Assembly (NCBI RefSeq): GCF_014698825.1
Contig: NZ_JACJTT010000012.1
Location: forward strand, 1-64,000
DNA: 64,000 nt
Direction of reading: 5' to 3'
Origin: Richelia sinica FACHB-800
GTDB taxonomy: Bacteria; Cyanobacteriota; Cyanobacteriia; Cyanobacteriales; Nostocaceae
The notes below the pieces were generated by a model. It did no database searches. It worked only from the letters and a program-made list of their open reading frames with translations, and had not been told where the DNA came from. Every line of letters begins with the position of its first letter. Within the stretch, counting starts at the first letter, position 1. The position numbers and the translations under genes were made by a program. This document shows, piece by piece, positions 53,677-61,746 of the stretch.

Positions 53677-54417
53677 TCAGCATTTCGATAACAGCCAGTT
53701 AACTGCACTATCCACATGAGAAACTTGCTCACCGGGAGGCATAGGGGGACGGTTAATCATCATCACTTTGATACCCATTTCCCTAGCAGCAATAATTTTC
53801 GGATAGGTTGCATCACCACCACTATTTTTGCTGACGATCGCATCAATACTATATTGCCTTAAAATCTCTCTTTCTGTTTCTAAAGCAAAGGGGCCGCGAT
53901 CGCATATTATCTCTCCTGATGGTACTACAGCATCAGGCGCAGGTGGGTCAATCATTCGCATTAAAAACCAAATATCCTGTAAATGAGCAAATGCAGCTAG
54001 TTCTTGTCTACCCACCGTTAAAAATACTCGCTGTGCTTGGTTTTCTAAAGCTGTGGCAGCATCATGGGTATTATTTACCTCTATCCAGCTATCACCTGCT
54101 ACCTTTGACCAAGGGGGACGAATGAGCATTAAATGGCGGAGATTGACTTGTTTGGCTGCTGCGGCTGCATTCCAAGAAATTTGATTAGCAAAGGGGTGTG
54201 TAGCATCAACTAAGATGTCTATTTCCATTTCCCGTAAATAATTAGCCAGTCCTTCTACACCACCGAAACCACCGATGCGGAAATTTCCTACAGGAGTCAC
54301 AGGTTGACGAGTACGACCGGCTAAGGATGCGATCGCTTCGATTTCTGGTATATTTGCTAATTTGGCAGCTAGTTCTGCTGCATCACCTGTTCCACCCAGA
54401 ATCAAAACGCGCAACAT
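53677..54417 (-). CDS. cobK: Precorrin-6A reductase CobK/CbiJ
   Basis: About 246 aa. NADPH-dependent reduction of precorrin-6A to precorrin-6B (or the cobalt form) in cobalamin biosynthesis. Motifs: MLRVLILGGTGDAAELA at the start, IASLAGRTRQPVTPVGNFRIGGFGG, DILVDATHPFA, VFLTVGRQELAAF and SKNSGGDATYPKIIAARE. An upstream in-frame ATG (54477) would overlap the DUF1636 gene; ATG 54417 begins exactly at the first beta strand and is preferred. It lies 28 nt after the DUF1636 stop, and both are downstream of a cobalamin riboswitch. Confidence 0.92.
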   Translation of the reverse strand: MLRVLILGGTGDAAELAAKLANIPEIEAIASLAGRTRQPVTPVGNFRIGGFGGVEGLANYLREMEIDILVDATHPFANQISWNAAAAAKQVNLRHLMLIRPPWSKVAGDSWIEVNNTHDAATALENQAQRVFLTVGRQELAAFAHLQDIWFLMRMIDPPAPDAVVPSGEIICDRGPFALETEREILRQYSIDAIVSKNSGGDATYPKIIAAREMGIKVMMINRPPMPPGEQVSHVDSAVNWLLSKC

Positions 54418-54445
54418 AGAAATTTTCGATTTGAGATGAGGGAAA

Positions 54446-54868
54446 TTAACTGGTAGGAATTCTAGCCAAAATACCATTTTTTAATGGTTCTGGACGCTCT
54501 GACCAAGGTAATAAACCATCTGATTTAGCGTAATATTTACTAGCACATTCCAGCACAGCTTCGCCATTGTGATCAACTGGTAAATCACCAAATAGATAAG
54601 TTAATTTTCCTTTGCCAACAAAGGCAACTACACAAGCACGACTACAAGCACTCATACATTCCACTGCTTGGATAGGAAATTCATCCCGTAATTCCCATTT
54701 TTCAGCTAAATCTTGCAATCTTTGTAGGAGTTTTTGACCACCACTTTCACCCACACGTTTACCTTCTTGCCATACACTGGCACAGGTTTTACATACAAAT
54801 AAAGTATGGGAAGTTTTACTAGAATTGGTGTTTTGAGAAATTTGGAGAATATCTGTCATCTGAATCAT
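54446..54868 (-). CDS. DUF1636 cysteine-rich protein, cobalamin-regulated
   Basis: About 140 aa. Thioredoxin-like ferredoxin-type fold with cysteines in FVCKTCASVW and VECMSACSRACVVAF, a pattern able to bind a 2Fe-2S cluster or metal. The frame is open back to ATG 54904, but that codon lies inside the B12 box of the riboswitch, so ATG 54868 (MIQMTDILQ) or 54859 must be the start. DUF1636 genes often accompany cobalamin genes; biochemical role unknown (electron or metal delivery is a guess). It is first in an operon with cobK. Confidence 0.85.
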   Translation of the reverse strand: MIQMTDILQISQNTNSSKTSHTLFVCKTCASVWQEGKRVGESGGQKLLQRLQDLAEKWELRDEFPIQAVECMSACSRACVVAFVGKGKLTYLFGDLPVDHNGEAVLECASKYYAKSDGLLPWSERPEPLKNGILARIPTS

Positions 54869-54894
54869 CGCAGATTGAGTAAATTGAATTACTG

Positions 54895-55010
54895 AGGCGG
54901 GCATCCTGACTTACACAATTTGTCATTGGCTCACAGTTGCGGGACAGTGGCAGATTTACACTGCGCTTTCCCCCTTACCTCTGGTGACTGATCCCCACCA
55001 GAACCGAGTC
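54895..55010 (-). promoter_or_regulatory. Cobalamin (B12) riboswitch
   Basis: On the minus strand, the leader of the DUF1636-cobK unit contains the conserved adenosylcobalamin aptamer elements in order: GGTGGGGATCAGTCACCAG hairpin (about 55003-54985), GGGGGAAAGCGCAGTG, AAATCTGCCACTGTCCCGC with the GCCACTG core (54951-54945), and the B12 box AGTCAGGATGCCCGCC (54911-54896). The expression of the genes below should fall when B12 is plentiful. The expression platform sits between the B12 box and the ATG and shows no clear terminator, so translational control is more likely. Confidence 0.9.
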
Positions 55011-55147
55011 TATTCACTTTACCATCAATTCCCCAAAAACAACTATACAAATATTTTGGAATCATCATCAAATTCCTGTAGAGAAGTTACATCTAAAAAC
55101 AAGTAAATCTATGCTGATGCAACTCAAGTGACATCTAAATTGAAATA

Positions 55148-56251
55148 TTAACTTTGTACCTCTTGTAATTTTTTCTTCGCTGAAACTAATAGTTGTTGAG
55201 CTTTCGGATAAGCTGTTGTGCCATTCTGCACTTTTTCCAAATTATTAATAATGCTCTGTAATTGACTCAATAAACTATTACGGTCTATATCTTGGGGATT
55301 TTTGGGAACAGAAGCTAAAAGATTTTCAATTTCTCTTTGTGCCCTCTCTAATGCTGCCATAGAATCAGCTTCAGCTTGACGGCGAATCTTCACTTGACTT
55401 AAATTGGCTTCATAGGTTGCCATCAGTTTCTGAGCTTCAGCATAACCTGTAATATCTTCAGTAGAAACCTGTTTCAATCTATCAATTGATTGTTCCCATA
55501 AATTTTCGATTTGTTGCCATTTTTCCACTGGATGTGGTGGCTTTTGACTCATTTTTGCAGCTTGCCAAGAAAATTGTTTTGCTGCTTCAATTACAGCATT
55601 AATGCGATCGCTTCCTGCTCCTTCGTTAATCACCTGTGCAAATTCTTCTTTTTGTGCTGCTAATTGATTGCTAGCTTGTTTACCTGCAAGGGTTTCACTG
55701 GGAATTTGCTCTAATTGATTTAGTGCGGTGCGCCAAGCAGTAATGGCTTGCTGTTTCTGCTGGGCATTAGTAGCCTGTTTATATTGCTGCTTTGCCTTCT
55801 CTAATGCCTTTTGTGCTTTATTCAGTGGTGTTAAAGCATTTTTGTTTTGGAAAGTTACAGCCTCTAACCTTGCCACTCGCTGACGTGCTTGTTCAAATTC
55901 ATCAAAAGTGAACATCCACCGACAACCAAACAAACCACAATAAGCTTGAGGATAATATCCCAAAAACCACACTGGTAAATTGTTCAGATGATGTTTTGCT
56001 GTGATGACTTTTTCTCCACCTCGTTCAATATCAGCTTGGCTTGTAGCGTTACTCACCAACTGATCAGCTTGTTCCAGACTATCAATTGCCCCTCGGTAGT
56101 GATAATCCATACTGATAAAACTCGGTAAAAGTAAAATTGGTGCTGCTTTGGCTATAGGTAAACGAATCATGGGATAGGGTAAATTTACGACCCATAAAGC
56201 CCCAGATATGCCTGCCAGAAGAATAACTGTGCATTTGATTTTACCGAACAT
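55148..56251 (-). CDS. Coiled-coil membrane-anchored protein of unknown function
   Basis: About 367 aa. The frame extends to TTG 56275; ATG 56251 (MFGKIKCTVILLAGISGALWVVN) gives a signal-anchor at the N terminus and is preferred. The rest is almost entirely predicted long helix (about 130-365; LNKAQKALEKAKQQYKQATNAQQKQQAITAWRTALNQL), with a Cys pair in YYPQAYCGLFGCRW near residue 110. I do not recognise a functional family. Likely a structural or scaffold protein at the cell envelope. Confidence 0.7.
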   Translation of the reverse strand: MFGKIKCTVILLAGISGALWVVNLPYPMIRLPIAKAAPILLLPSFISMDYHYRGAIDSLEQADQLVSNATSQADIERGGEKVITAKHHLNNLPVWFLGYYPQAYCGLFGCRWMFTFDEFEQARQRVARLEAVTFQNKNALTPLNKAQKALEKAKQQYKQATNAQQKQQAITAWRTALNQLEQIPSETLAGKQASNQLAAQKEEFAQVINEGAGSDRINAVIEAAKQFSWQAAKMSQKPPHPVEKWQQIENLWEQSIDRLKQVSTEDITGYAEAQKLMATYEANLSQVKIRRQAEADSMAALERAQREIENLLASVPKNPQDIDRNSLLSQLQSIINNLEKVQNGTTAYPKAQQLLVSAKKKLQEVQS

Positions 56252-56417
56252 CGCAACACCAAATATTCGCCACAATTATTATTCCCTCTTTTAGATGCAA
56301 ACAATACATGGGGAATTATTTGTTCAGTATAGGTACTCAGTAAATGCCCTATAAGTCTGGCTAATATCCAGAACCTGATGTTTATAATGTCATGGTATAA
56401 CTAATATCCCATGGAAA

Positions 56418-57206
56418 ATGTCAACTGCTCTCATTACTGGTGCTTCTAGTGGTATTGGCAAAGCTTTTGCAGAGGAACTAGCAGCAAGGAAAACAAATTT
56501 AGTTTTAGTAGCACGTTCTGGCGCAAAATTGCAGCAAATTGCTGATGAATTAACAGAAAAATTTAAAATTCAAGTAGATGTCATAGTTCAAGACCTGACG
56601 GAACCTCAAGCCACACAAACTGTATTTGATGTTGTGGAAAATCGGGGATTAACTATTGATTTATTAATCAATAATGCTGGGTTTGGCGACTATGGAGATT
56701 TTGCCGAAAGAGATGGAGAAAGGCAAGTAAAAATGGTGCAATTAAATATTACTGCCTTGGTGGATTTAACCCATAAATTTCTCCCTCTCATGCGCCAAAG
56801 ACGTTCTGGCAGCATTATTAATGTTGCTTCCATTGCTGGCTTTCAACCCATACCCTATTTATCTGTTTATGCAGCAACTAAAGCCTTTGTTCTGAGTTTT
56901 AGTGAAGCATTATGGGCAGAAAATCAGAATTATGGTGTGAAAATTTTGGTAGTTTGTCCAGGTCCAACTCAAACTGAATTTTTTACTGAAGCTCAATTTC
57001 CATCGGCATTAGCTGGATCTAATAACAATAAGATTGCCACCCCAGAAACAGTAGTGAAAGATGCCTTGCAAGCATTAGAAAAGGGCGAATCAACTGTCGT
57101 TAGTGGTGGTCTACAAAATCAAATTATTGTGAATATGCACCGATTTTTACCAAGAGAATCCTTGGTGAGTTTGCTCGCTAAACAATTTAAAGCCAGTCCT
57201 AATTAA
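56418..57206 (+). CDS. Short-chain dehydrogenase/reductase
   Basis: 262 aa classical SDR. TGASSGIGKAFAEEL (cofactor loop), LINNAGFGDYGDF (NNAG), INVASIAGFQPIPYLSVYAATKAF with Ser and Y-x-x-x-K catalytic residues, and PGPTQTEFF. Cofactor preference is probably NADP(H), judging by VARSGAKL after strand 2. Close to the YqjQ/DltE-type acyl or ketone reductases; substrate unknown. Its stop is 2 nt from the stop of the convergent PSII S4 gene, with no room for a terminator between them. Confidence 0.88.
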   Translation: MSTALITGASSGIGKAFAEELAARKTNLVLVARSGAKLQQIADELTEKFKIQVDVIVQDLTEPQATQTVFDVVENRGLTIDLLINNAGFGDYGDFAERDGERQVKMVQLNITALVDLTHKFLPLMRQRRSGSIINVASIAGFQPIPYLSVYAATKAFVLSFSEALWAENQNYGVKILVVCPGPTQTEFFTEAQFPSALAGSNNNKIATPETVVKDALQALEKGESTVVSGGLQNQIIVNMHRFLPRESLVSLLAKQFKASPN

Positions 57207-57207
57207 T

Positions 57208-57987
57208 CTACATATACCTGGTTAATTGCACACGGTAACGGTCTTTTTTCGTTACAGCAATTTCTCCAACTTCTAACCGTCCTTTGCTGCGAATGGCAAT
57301 TAAATCACCTGATTTCACTTGAGCACTGGCTTGAGTGATTTCTTTCCAATTGACACGTACATCACCAGAGTCAATTAAATCTACCATTTTGCTGCGAGAC
57401 ATACCAAAGCCAGCGGAGGCGATCGCATCTAATCTTAAAGAAGCTTCTACTGTGGTTAATTCCTTCTTCTTTGGTTCCCTAACTTTTAACTCGCTGATTT
57501 CTATGGGCTGGGTTTTGACAGGTACTGAACGCACCTGTTTGAGGTTCATGGCTAAAAAATCCGCCAATTCTGGGATGACAATAGCCTGGGCCCCCCGTTC
57601 TCCCAAAACGATAATATCCCCGGTCTTTTCCCTCACAATACCCGTCCCCAACATGGCACCTAAAAAGTCTCGGTGTGTAGCAGTATCAAACAGAAAGTTA
57701 CCAGCAATTTCTAAAACCACAAGACTAACTTGACTCACATCTAGGGGCAGTTCTGCACGAGCGATCGCTATTCTTTGGCGTTCTGCTTGGGGATATCCAC
57801 CCCAAGCCACTAATTGTACCTCTGTTAACCGATTAAACACCCGTTGCACTTCTGCCAACTCTGGGGGAGAGAGGAAATCAGTTAACACCACTTCCCAAGT
57901 CTTGATAGCTTGTTCTGCTTGATCAATCACACGAGCGATCGTCTCGCGATTTTCTACACCCTTTAACAGTTCTTCTCTTGGTAGCAT
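57208..57987 (-). CDS. Photosystem II S4-domain protein
   Basis: 259 aa, cyanobacteria- and plant-specific family. The C-terminal S4 RNA-binding domain spans about 178-245 (LRLDAIASAGFGMSRSKMVDLIDSGDVRVNWKEITQASAQVKSGDLIAIRSKGRLEVG). The N-terminal part resembles an RNA-binding/peptidyl-processing fold (RIAIARAELPLDVSQVSLVVLEIAGNFLF, DFLGAMLGTGIVREKTGDI). Named for its link to photosystem II; possibly an RNA factor for photosynthesis genes. Start ATG 57987. Confidence 0.88.
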   Translation of the reverse strand: MLPREELLKGVENRETIARVIDQAEQAIKTWEVVLTDFLSPPELAEVQRVFNRLTEVQLVAWGGYPQAERQRIAIARAELPLDVSQVSLVVLEIAGNFLFDTATHRDFLGAMLGTGIVREKTGDIIVLGERGAQAIVIPELADFLAMNLKQVRSVPVKTQPIEISELKVREPKKKELTTVEASLRLDAIASAGFGMSRSKMVDLIDSGDVRVNWKEITQASAQVKSGDLIAIRSKGRLEVGEIAVTKKDRYRVQLTRYM

Positions 57988-58019
57988 TCTGAAAAATTAA
58001 TACTAATATTTTTTAGTAA

Positions 58020-58583
58020 TCAATCTAGCCATTGACTATTTTTTGATTCTAACGTTATCTCCCATTTCATCATTGGTGCCCTTGGATATTCAGGAGAATC
58101 AAAGTTTTCTAATAATTGCATTCCCAATTTTTCCAAAATCCTCATTGACCCCAAATTATCCTGGGGACAATGGGCAATAATTCTTTTGAGTTCCGATTGG
58201 GTAAAAGCGAAATTCACCAAAGCTTCCACCGCTTCAAACGCATATCCTTGGTAACGGTAACTGGATATCACCTCATAACCCATTTCCACGGTTCCTAGTT
58301 CATCAGGCTTGCCCGCAAAACCTAAATCACCAATTAACGTGGCATCATCCATGTGAATAATCAACCATACACCCCAACCAAGTTGAGAGGGATCATCCTC
58401 CAACATCTGACAATAGGTAGGTAAAAAATCCAGCACCTCAGATGTAAACCACTCCTCAGGCACCCTAACGCCCAATAAATCCTCTATTTGTGACTTATTT
58501 TTCATAGCAGCGCCTTGCGCTACTTCCAAAGAACATGGAATTAACTCAAGGCGTTGTGTTGTAATTTGCAAAGATTCATTCAT
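58020..58583 (-). CDS. GNAT-family N-acetyltransferase
   Basis: 187 aa. RimJ/RimL-type acetyltransferase: QRLELIPCSLEVAQ at the start, VWLIIHMDDATLIGDLGF, VEMGYEVISSYRYQGYAFEAVEALVNFAF with acetyl-CoA loop R-x-x-G-x-A, and NLGSMRILEKLGMQL. Substrate (protein N terminus, antibiotic or small amine) unknown. It begins 3 nt after the stop of the glycine-zipper protein gene, so the two are translationally coupled. Confidence 0.85.
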   Translation of the reverse strand: MNESLQITTQRLELIPCSLEVAQGAAMKNKSQIEDLLGVRVPEEWFTSEVLDFLPTYCQMLEDDPSQLGWGVWLIIHMDDATLIGDLGFAGKPDELGTVEMGYEVISSYRYQGYAFEAVEALVNFAFTQSELKRIIAHCPQDNLGSMRILEKLGMQLLENFDSPEYPRAPMMKWEITLESKNSQWLD

Positions 58584-58586
58584 GAA

Positions 58587-59093
58587 CTAAACGTTGGTGT
58601 TATCAGCGTAACCTTGGATATTTTCTGGCTCAAACTGGCGCAATATCCTTGTCGCTTGGCGAGTCAACAACTCAGAACCTTGAACGACAATTAAATACTT
58701 ACCTGCGTCTAAGCGATTACGGTAAGGTAAAGCATCTCCACTACCAGCCACTAAACCAACACCACCGCCAACAACCACACCACCCATGGCACCACTGGCA
58801 GCACCTAGCAGCCCACCAATCACATGATTACCAATTTCTCCTGCCCAAGCGAAAGTATCTAACCCAGTGATCAAACTGAAGGTAAAACCAGCAAAAAAGC
58901 CAAAGGGTACCAGCCATATTGTCATTAGCTGTGCTTGCTTTTTTGCTTGCTCCTTGGGGTCAATTAAGCCAAATTCATCGGCCGTTTTATATCCCTTACC
59001 CAAAATGGTGCTTTTGATGCTTTCTTTGTCTAAAGCCAAGTAAGCAGCCTCTGCTTGGATGCGGTCTGGCAATACGGCAACAAGGTAATTCAT
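58587..59093 (-). CDS. Glycine-zipper membrane protein of unknown function
   Basis: 168 aa. The N-terminal half (MNYLVAVLPDRIQAEAAYLALDKE) looks like a small alpha/beta domain. Two membrane segments follow: IWLVPFGFFAGFTFSLITGL and a glycine zipper GGLLGAASGAMGGVVVGGGVGLVAG (about 93-118). The tail has YLIVVQGSELLTRQATRIL. Such layouts occur in stress-related membrane proteins. Function unknown; co-transcribed with the GNAT gene. Confidence 0.7.
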   Translation of the reverse strand: MNYLVAVLPDRIQAEAAYLALDKESIKSTILGKGYKTADEFGLIDPKEQAKKQAQLMTIWLVPFGFFAGFTFSLITGLDTFAWAGEIGNHVIGGLLGAASGAMGGVVVGGGVGLVAGSGDALPYRNRLDAGKYLIVVQGSELLTRQATRILRQFEPENIQGYADNTNV

Positions 59094-59252
59094 TGATTTA
59101 CTAGTGCTCTAATCAAAGTTTGGTATTCAATAACAGGGTATCAGCCGCAGTGCGAAAGTGAAAAATCAAAGTAGGCAGTGCTGAAGAGATTGACCAAAAA
59201 AGAAAATTTCTATGTCTGGTGTAAGATTGGCAATTGCTTATGTCATGTGGAG

Positions 59253-59705
59253 TTAATCTTGCTTCAGCAAGTCCAAAGGCTGGCAAAAGTTATTTACCCC
59301 TTGCTTGAGCACATATATCAACACAGGTGTGGCCAAAATTTTGGGAAAGGTAGGCATAGATTTCAGATGAGCCATCATTTCTACAATTGAGCCATTGAGC
59401 AAGTTTTGGCGATAATCTTGTTCACAAATGACAGCCCGCCATTTTTTCGCTAAAGCCTCTAACCATTCGGAATTAGGTTGTTGTGGTTCTTGTCCGACAC
59501 GAATGGCTAAACTCATGGCGGCATCTTCTAAATCTCCCTCACAATCTTCGATTAAATCCAAGACTTCCATTGCTTCGGAATCGTCAGCTAATAAGGAGCG
59601 ATATTGTGCTAGTTCCTGCGATGTCACTTTAGTCATGTTGTTTTGACAGGCCCTCAAGTTTTTTAATGCCAAATTTCCAAGTTCATTACTCATCTGCGTC
59701 GTCAT
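59253..59705 (-). CDS. Conserved hypothetical protein
   Basis: About 150 aa. The frame is open to TTG 59831, but ATG codons at 59705, 59693 and 59636 are better starts; the 59636 one (MTKVTSQELAQYRS) begins the well-structured part. All-helical prediction, with an acidic segment DDSEAMEVLDLIEDCEGDLEDAAMSLAIRVGQ, and ending HLKSMPTFPKILATPVLIYVLKQG. Cytosolic. No family recognised. Single gene, followed by repeat-poor spacer. Confidence 0.6.
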   Translation of the reverse strand: MTTQMSNELGNLALKNLRACQNNMTKVTSQELAQYRSLLADDSEAMEVLDLIEDCEGDLEDAAMSLAIRVGQEPQQPNSEWLEALAKKWRAVICEQDYRQNLLNGSIVEMMAHLKSMPTFPKILATPVLIYVLKQGVNNFCQPLDLLKQD

Positions 59706-59854
59706 AGTTTTCTTCACTACTAACGATAGAGATGTTGATGTAGCTGCAACAGTTTTATCATCAGAAAGGAAAATGGAGGAAGGGGGATAATTGTCAGCAA
59801 CTGACACAATTAGCGCCCAAGCTTGCCTCAATATAACTTTATTTATGACTAAAA

Positions 59855-59891
59855 AGCCTCATTTCACAGTAAATTTACTGAAAATGAGGCT
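59855..59891 (-). terminator. Intrinsic terminator of the tolC/hgdD gene
   Basis: AGCCTCATTT (from 59855) pairs with AAATGAGGCT (to 59891) around CAGTAAATTTACTG, a long near-perfect stem. On the minus strand the hairpin is followed by TTTTTAGTC. It lies about 60 nt beyond the tolC stop. Confidence 0.85.
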
Positions 59892-59950
59892 GTTGAGCTA
59901 TCGGGTATTTGGTATTGGGGATTGGGCAAAATCCTTTTTCCTGTTACCTG

Positions 59951-61642
59951 TTACTTGCTTAATGCCCTGGTTGTTACATACCGTTGCAATTCTGTTAGAG
60001 CGCGGTTGTAATCCAAAATCGCTTTAATCCGATTACCTTCGGCTCTGGTGAGGTCGTTTTCTGAGTTAATTACATCAGTTTGTGTACCCACACCTGCTTG
60101 GAAGCGTAACCGTGCTAAACGTAAGGATTCTCTTGCTTGTTCGAGAGCCGCATTGGCTGTTTGCACGTTTTCTAAGTTGGAGCGTTGGGAAGAAAAGGCT
60201 TGTTCCACCTGAAAACGAATTTGGTTGCGTTGTTCAGAAAATTGAGTTTCCGCGATCGCTATATTAGATTTAGCCTGGGCCGCTCTTGCTCTGGCTGCAC
60301 CACCGTCAAATAAATTTAGCGTTGCCTGAACCCCAACGGAATAACCATCACTCACACCCACACCATCATTGAACACATCCAGCAAATCATAGGTAGCCAC
60401 CAAACTCACTTGAGGCCCCAAAGATGCTAGAGCTTGTTTACGCTGTTGTTCACTGATATTGCGCTGTGCTAAATTCTGTTGCAGTTCTGGACGATTTTGA
60501 AGAGCTAAAACAATACTTTCTTCCAAAGTCTGATTCCAGAGACCTGCTAGTTTTACAGGATCTGCCGCGCTGATATTAACAGTTTGGGATATGTTTAAGA
60601 ATGTTGCTAGCCGTCGCCGAGATACCTGCTGCTGAGAAAGAGCATTCGTGAGTTCTTGTTGAGAATTTGCTAAATTCACTTGAGAGCGCAACACATCAAA
60701 ACGAGTCCCCACCCCAGCTTGCTCTAAGGCCTGAGCATCCCGCAAACTTGCTTGAGCATTCTGCACCGCTGATTGGGAGATCCGCACATTCTCATCTGAC
60801 TGCTGTAAATCATAATAAGCTCTAGCAACATTCAGCCGTAAATCCTCGACCCTGTTTTCTACATCTAATTCTTGAACACGCACCCTTTCCTCCGCTTCTT
60901 TAATCGCAGCTGATCTTCTTCCGGAGGTGTAAAGGTCGTAATTAAATTGCGCTCTCCCTGTAAAACTGGTATCAGCTGGAGCATCATCTGCATTAGGGAA
61001 TACTTTCTTCTGTCGGTTAGCTTGTAGGGTCTCAGAAGTAGTACGACTATTAGTAACATTCCCACTAATTCCTAAAGTGGGAAATAACGCCGCTTGTTGT
61101 TCCCGTAATGCCGACTTACTTCGCTCTAACTGTAAAATAGAAACTTGCAAATCATTGTTATTTCGTTTTGCCAGTTCTAAAGCCTGTTCTAAACTCAATG
61201 GTTGATTGCCCTGGAAAGTTACTTCCTCTGCTTTAGTCGGAAATAACAAAGGATTTGGACTAGGACTCAAATTATCAGGAACAACCACTGAATTTGTCGG
61301 TGCAGGCGTTGTAGGGGTTACAGTTTCTGGTTCAGTTGGCACAGTGGCTTGAGCCAAAATATCAATCCCAGAGTTTTTCTGGACACAACCACTGGAAATA
61401 AGTAAAGCAGCTTGACTATTTTGATTTTCTTGTGGACATTGATGGGTCTGTTTTAAAGCTACTTCTGAACTATGATCAGCCGCATTTGTCAATCTATCTT
61501 GATAGGTAGAAGTGACTTCATTAGGAGAAGAAGCGATTTCGATTCCACTTACTTTCATATTCCCAGCCCAGGCGGGCTGAGTTGTTAATACTGCTGCTGT
61601 CACACTAGGCAAAAAACTATGAAATAATTGCTGTCCTTTCAC
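59951..61642 (-). CDS. hgdD: TolC-family outer-membrane efflux protein, HgdD-like
   Basis: 563 aa. GTG start at 61642 with GAGGGG 7 nt ahead. Signal peptide (FLPSVTAAVLTTQPAWA), a Pro/Thr-rich linker (about 95-145), then two OEP repeats (LSLEQALELAKRNNNDLQVSILQLERSKSALREQQAALFPTLG; ESIVLALQNRPELQQNLAQRNI) ending AILDYNRALTELQRYV, as in TolC trimers. In Anabaena PCC 7120 the gene next to kaiC is hgdD, the TolC partner of DevBCA that exports heterocyst glycolipids; the same order here (kaiB-kaiC-tolC) supports orthology. It is separated from kaiC by 104 nt and ends with its own intrinsic terminator. Confidence 0.9.
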   Translation of the reverse strand: MKGQQLFHSFLPSVTAAVLTTQPAWAGNMKVSGIEIASSPNEVTSTYQDRLTNAADHSSEVALKQTHQCPQENQNSQAALLISSGCVQKNSGIDILAQATVPTEPETVTPTTPAPTNSVVVPDNLSPSPNPLLFPTKAEEVTFQGNQPLSLEQALELAKRNNNDLQVSILQLERSKSALREQQAALFPTLGISGNVTNSRTTSETLQANRQKKVFPNADDAPADTSFTGRAQFNYDLYTSGRRSAAIKEAEERVRVQELDVENRVEDLRLNVARAYYDLQQSDENVRISQSAVQNAQASLRDAQALEQAGVGTRFDVLRSQVNLANSQQELTNALSQQQVSRRRLATFLNISQTVNISAADPVKLAGLWNQTLEESIVLALQNRPELQQNLAQRNISEQQRKQALASLGPQVSLVATYDLLDVFNDGVGVSDGYSVGVQATLNLFDGGAARARAAQAKSNIAIAETQFSEQRNQIRFQVEQAFSSQRSNLENVQTANAALEQARESLRLARLRFQAGVGTQTDVINSENDLTRAEGNRIKAILDYNRALTELQRYVTTRALSK

Positions 61643-61746
61643 CGCATCCCCTCACACAAAAATCAATCTAGCGGCAGAAAACCTGTCTTCATCCCAGAAT
61701 ATAGCATGATACTTAATTTGGCAGAAAATATAGCTCTATACCAAAT

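Noticed and set aside
53390-53732. Two overlapping minus-strand frames (76 and 109 codons)
   Set aside because: They are composed of dispersed and heptamer repeats and one overlaps cobK; the composition is not protein-like.
57335-57733. 132-codon plus-strand frame
   Set aside because: Antisense to the photosystem II S4 gene, with no ribosome binding site and low-complexity Ser/Thr composition.
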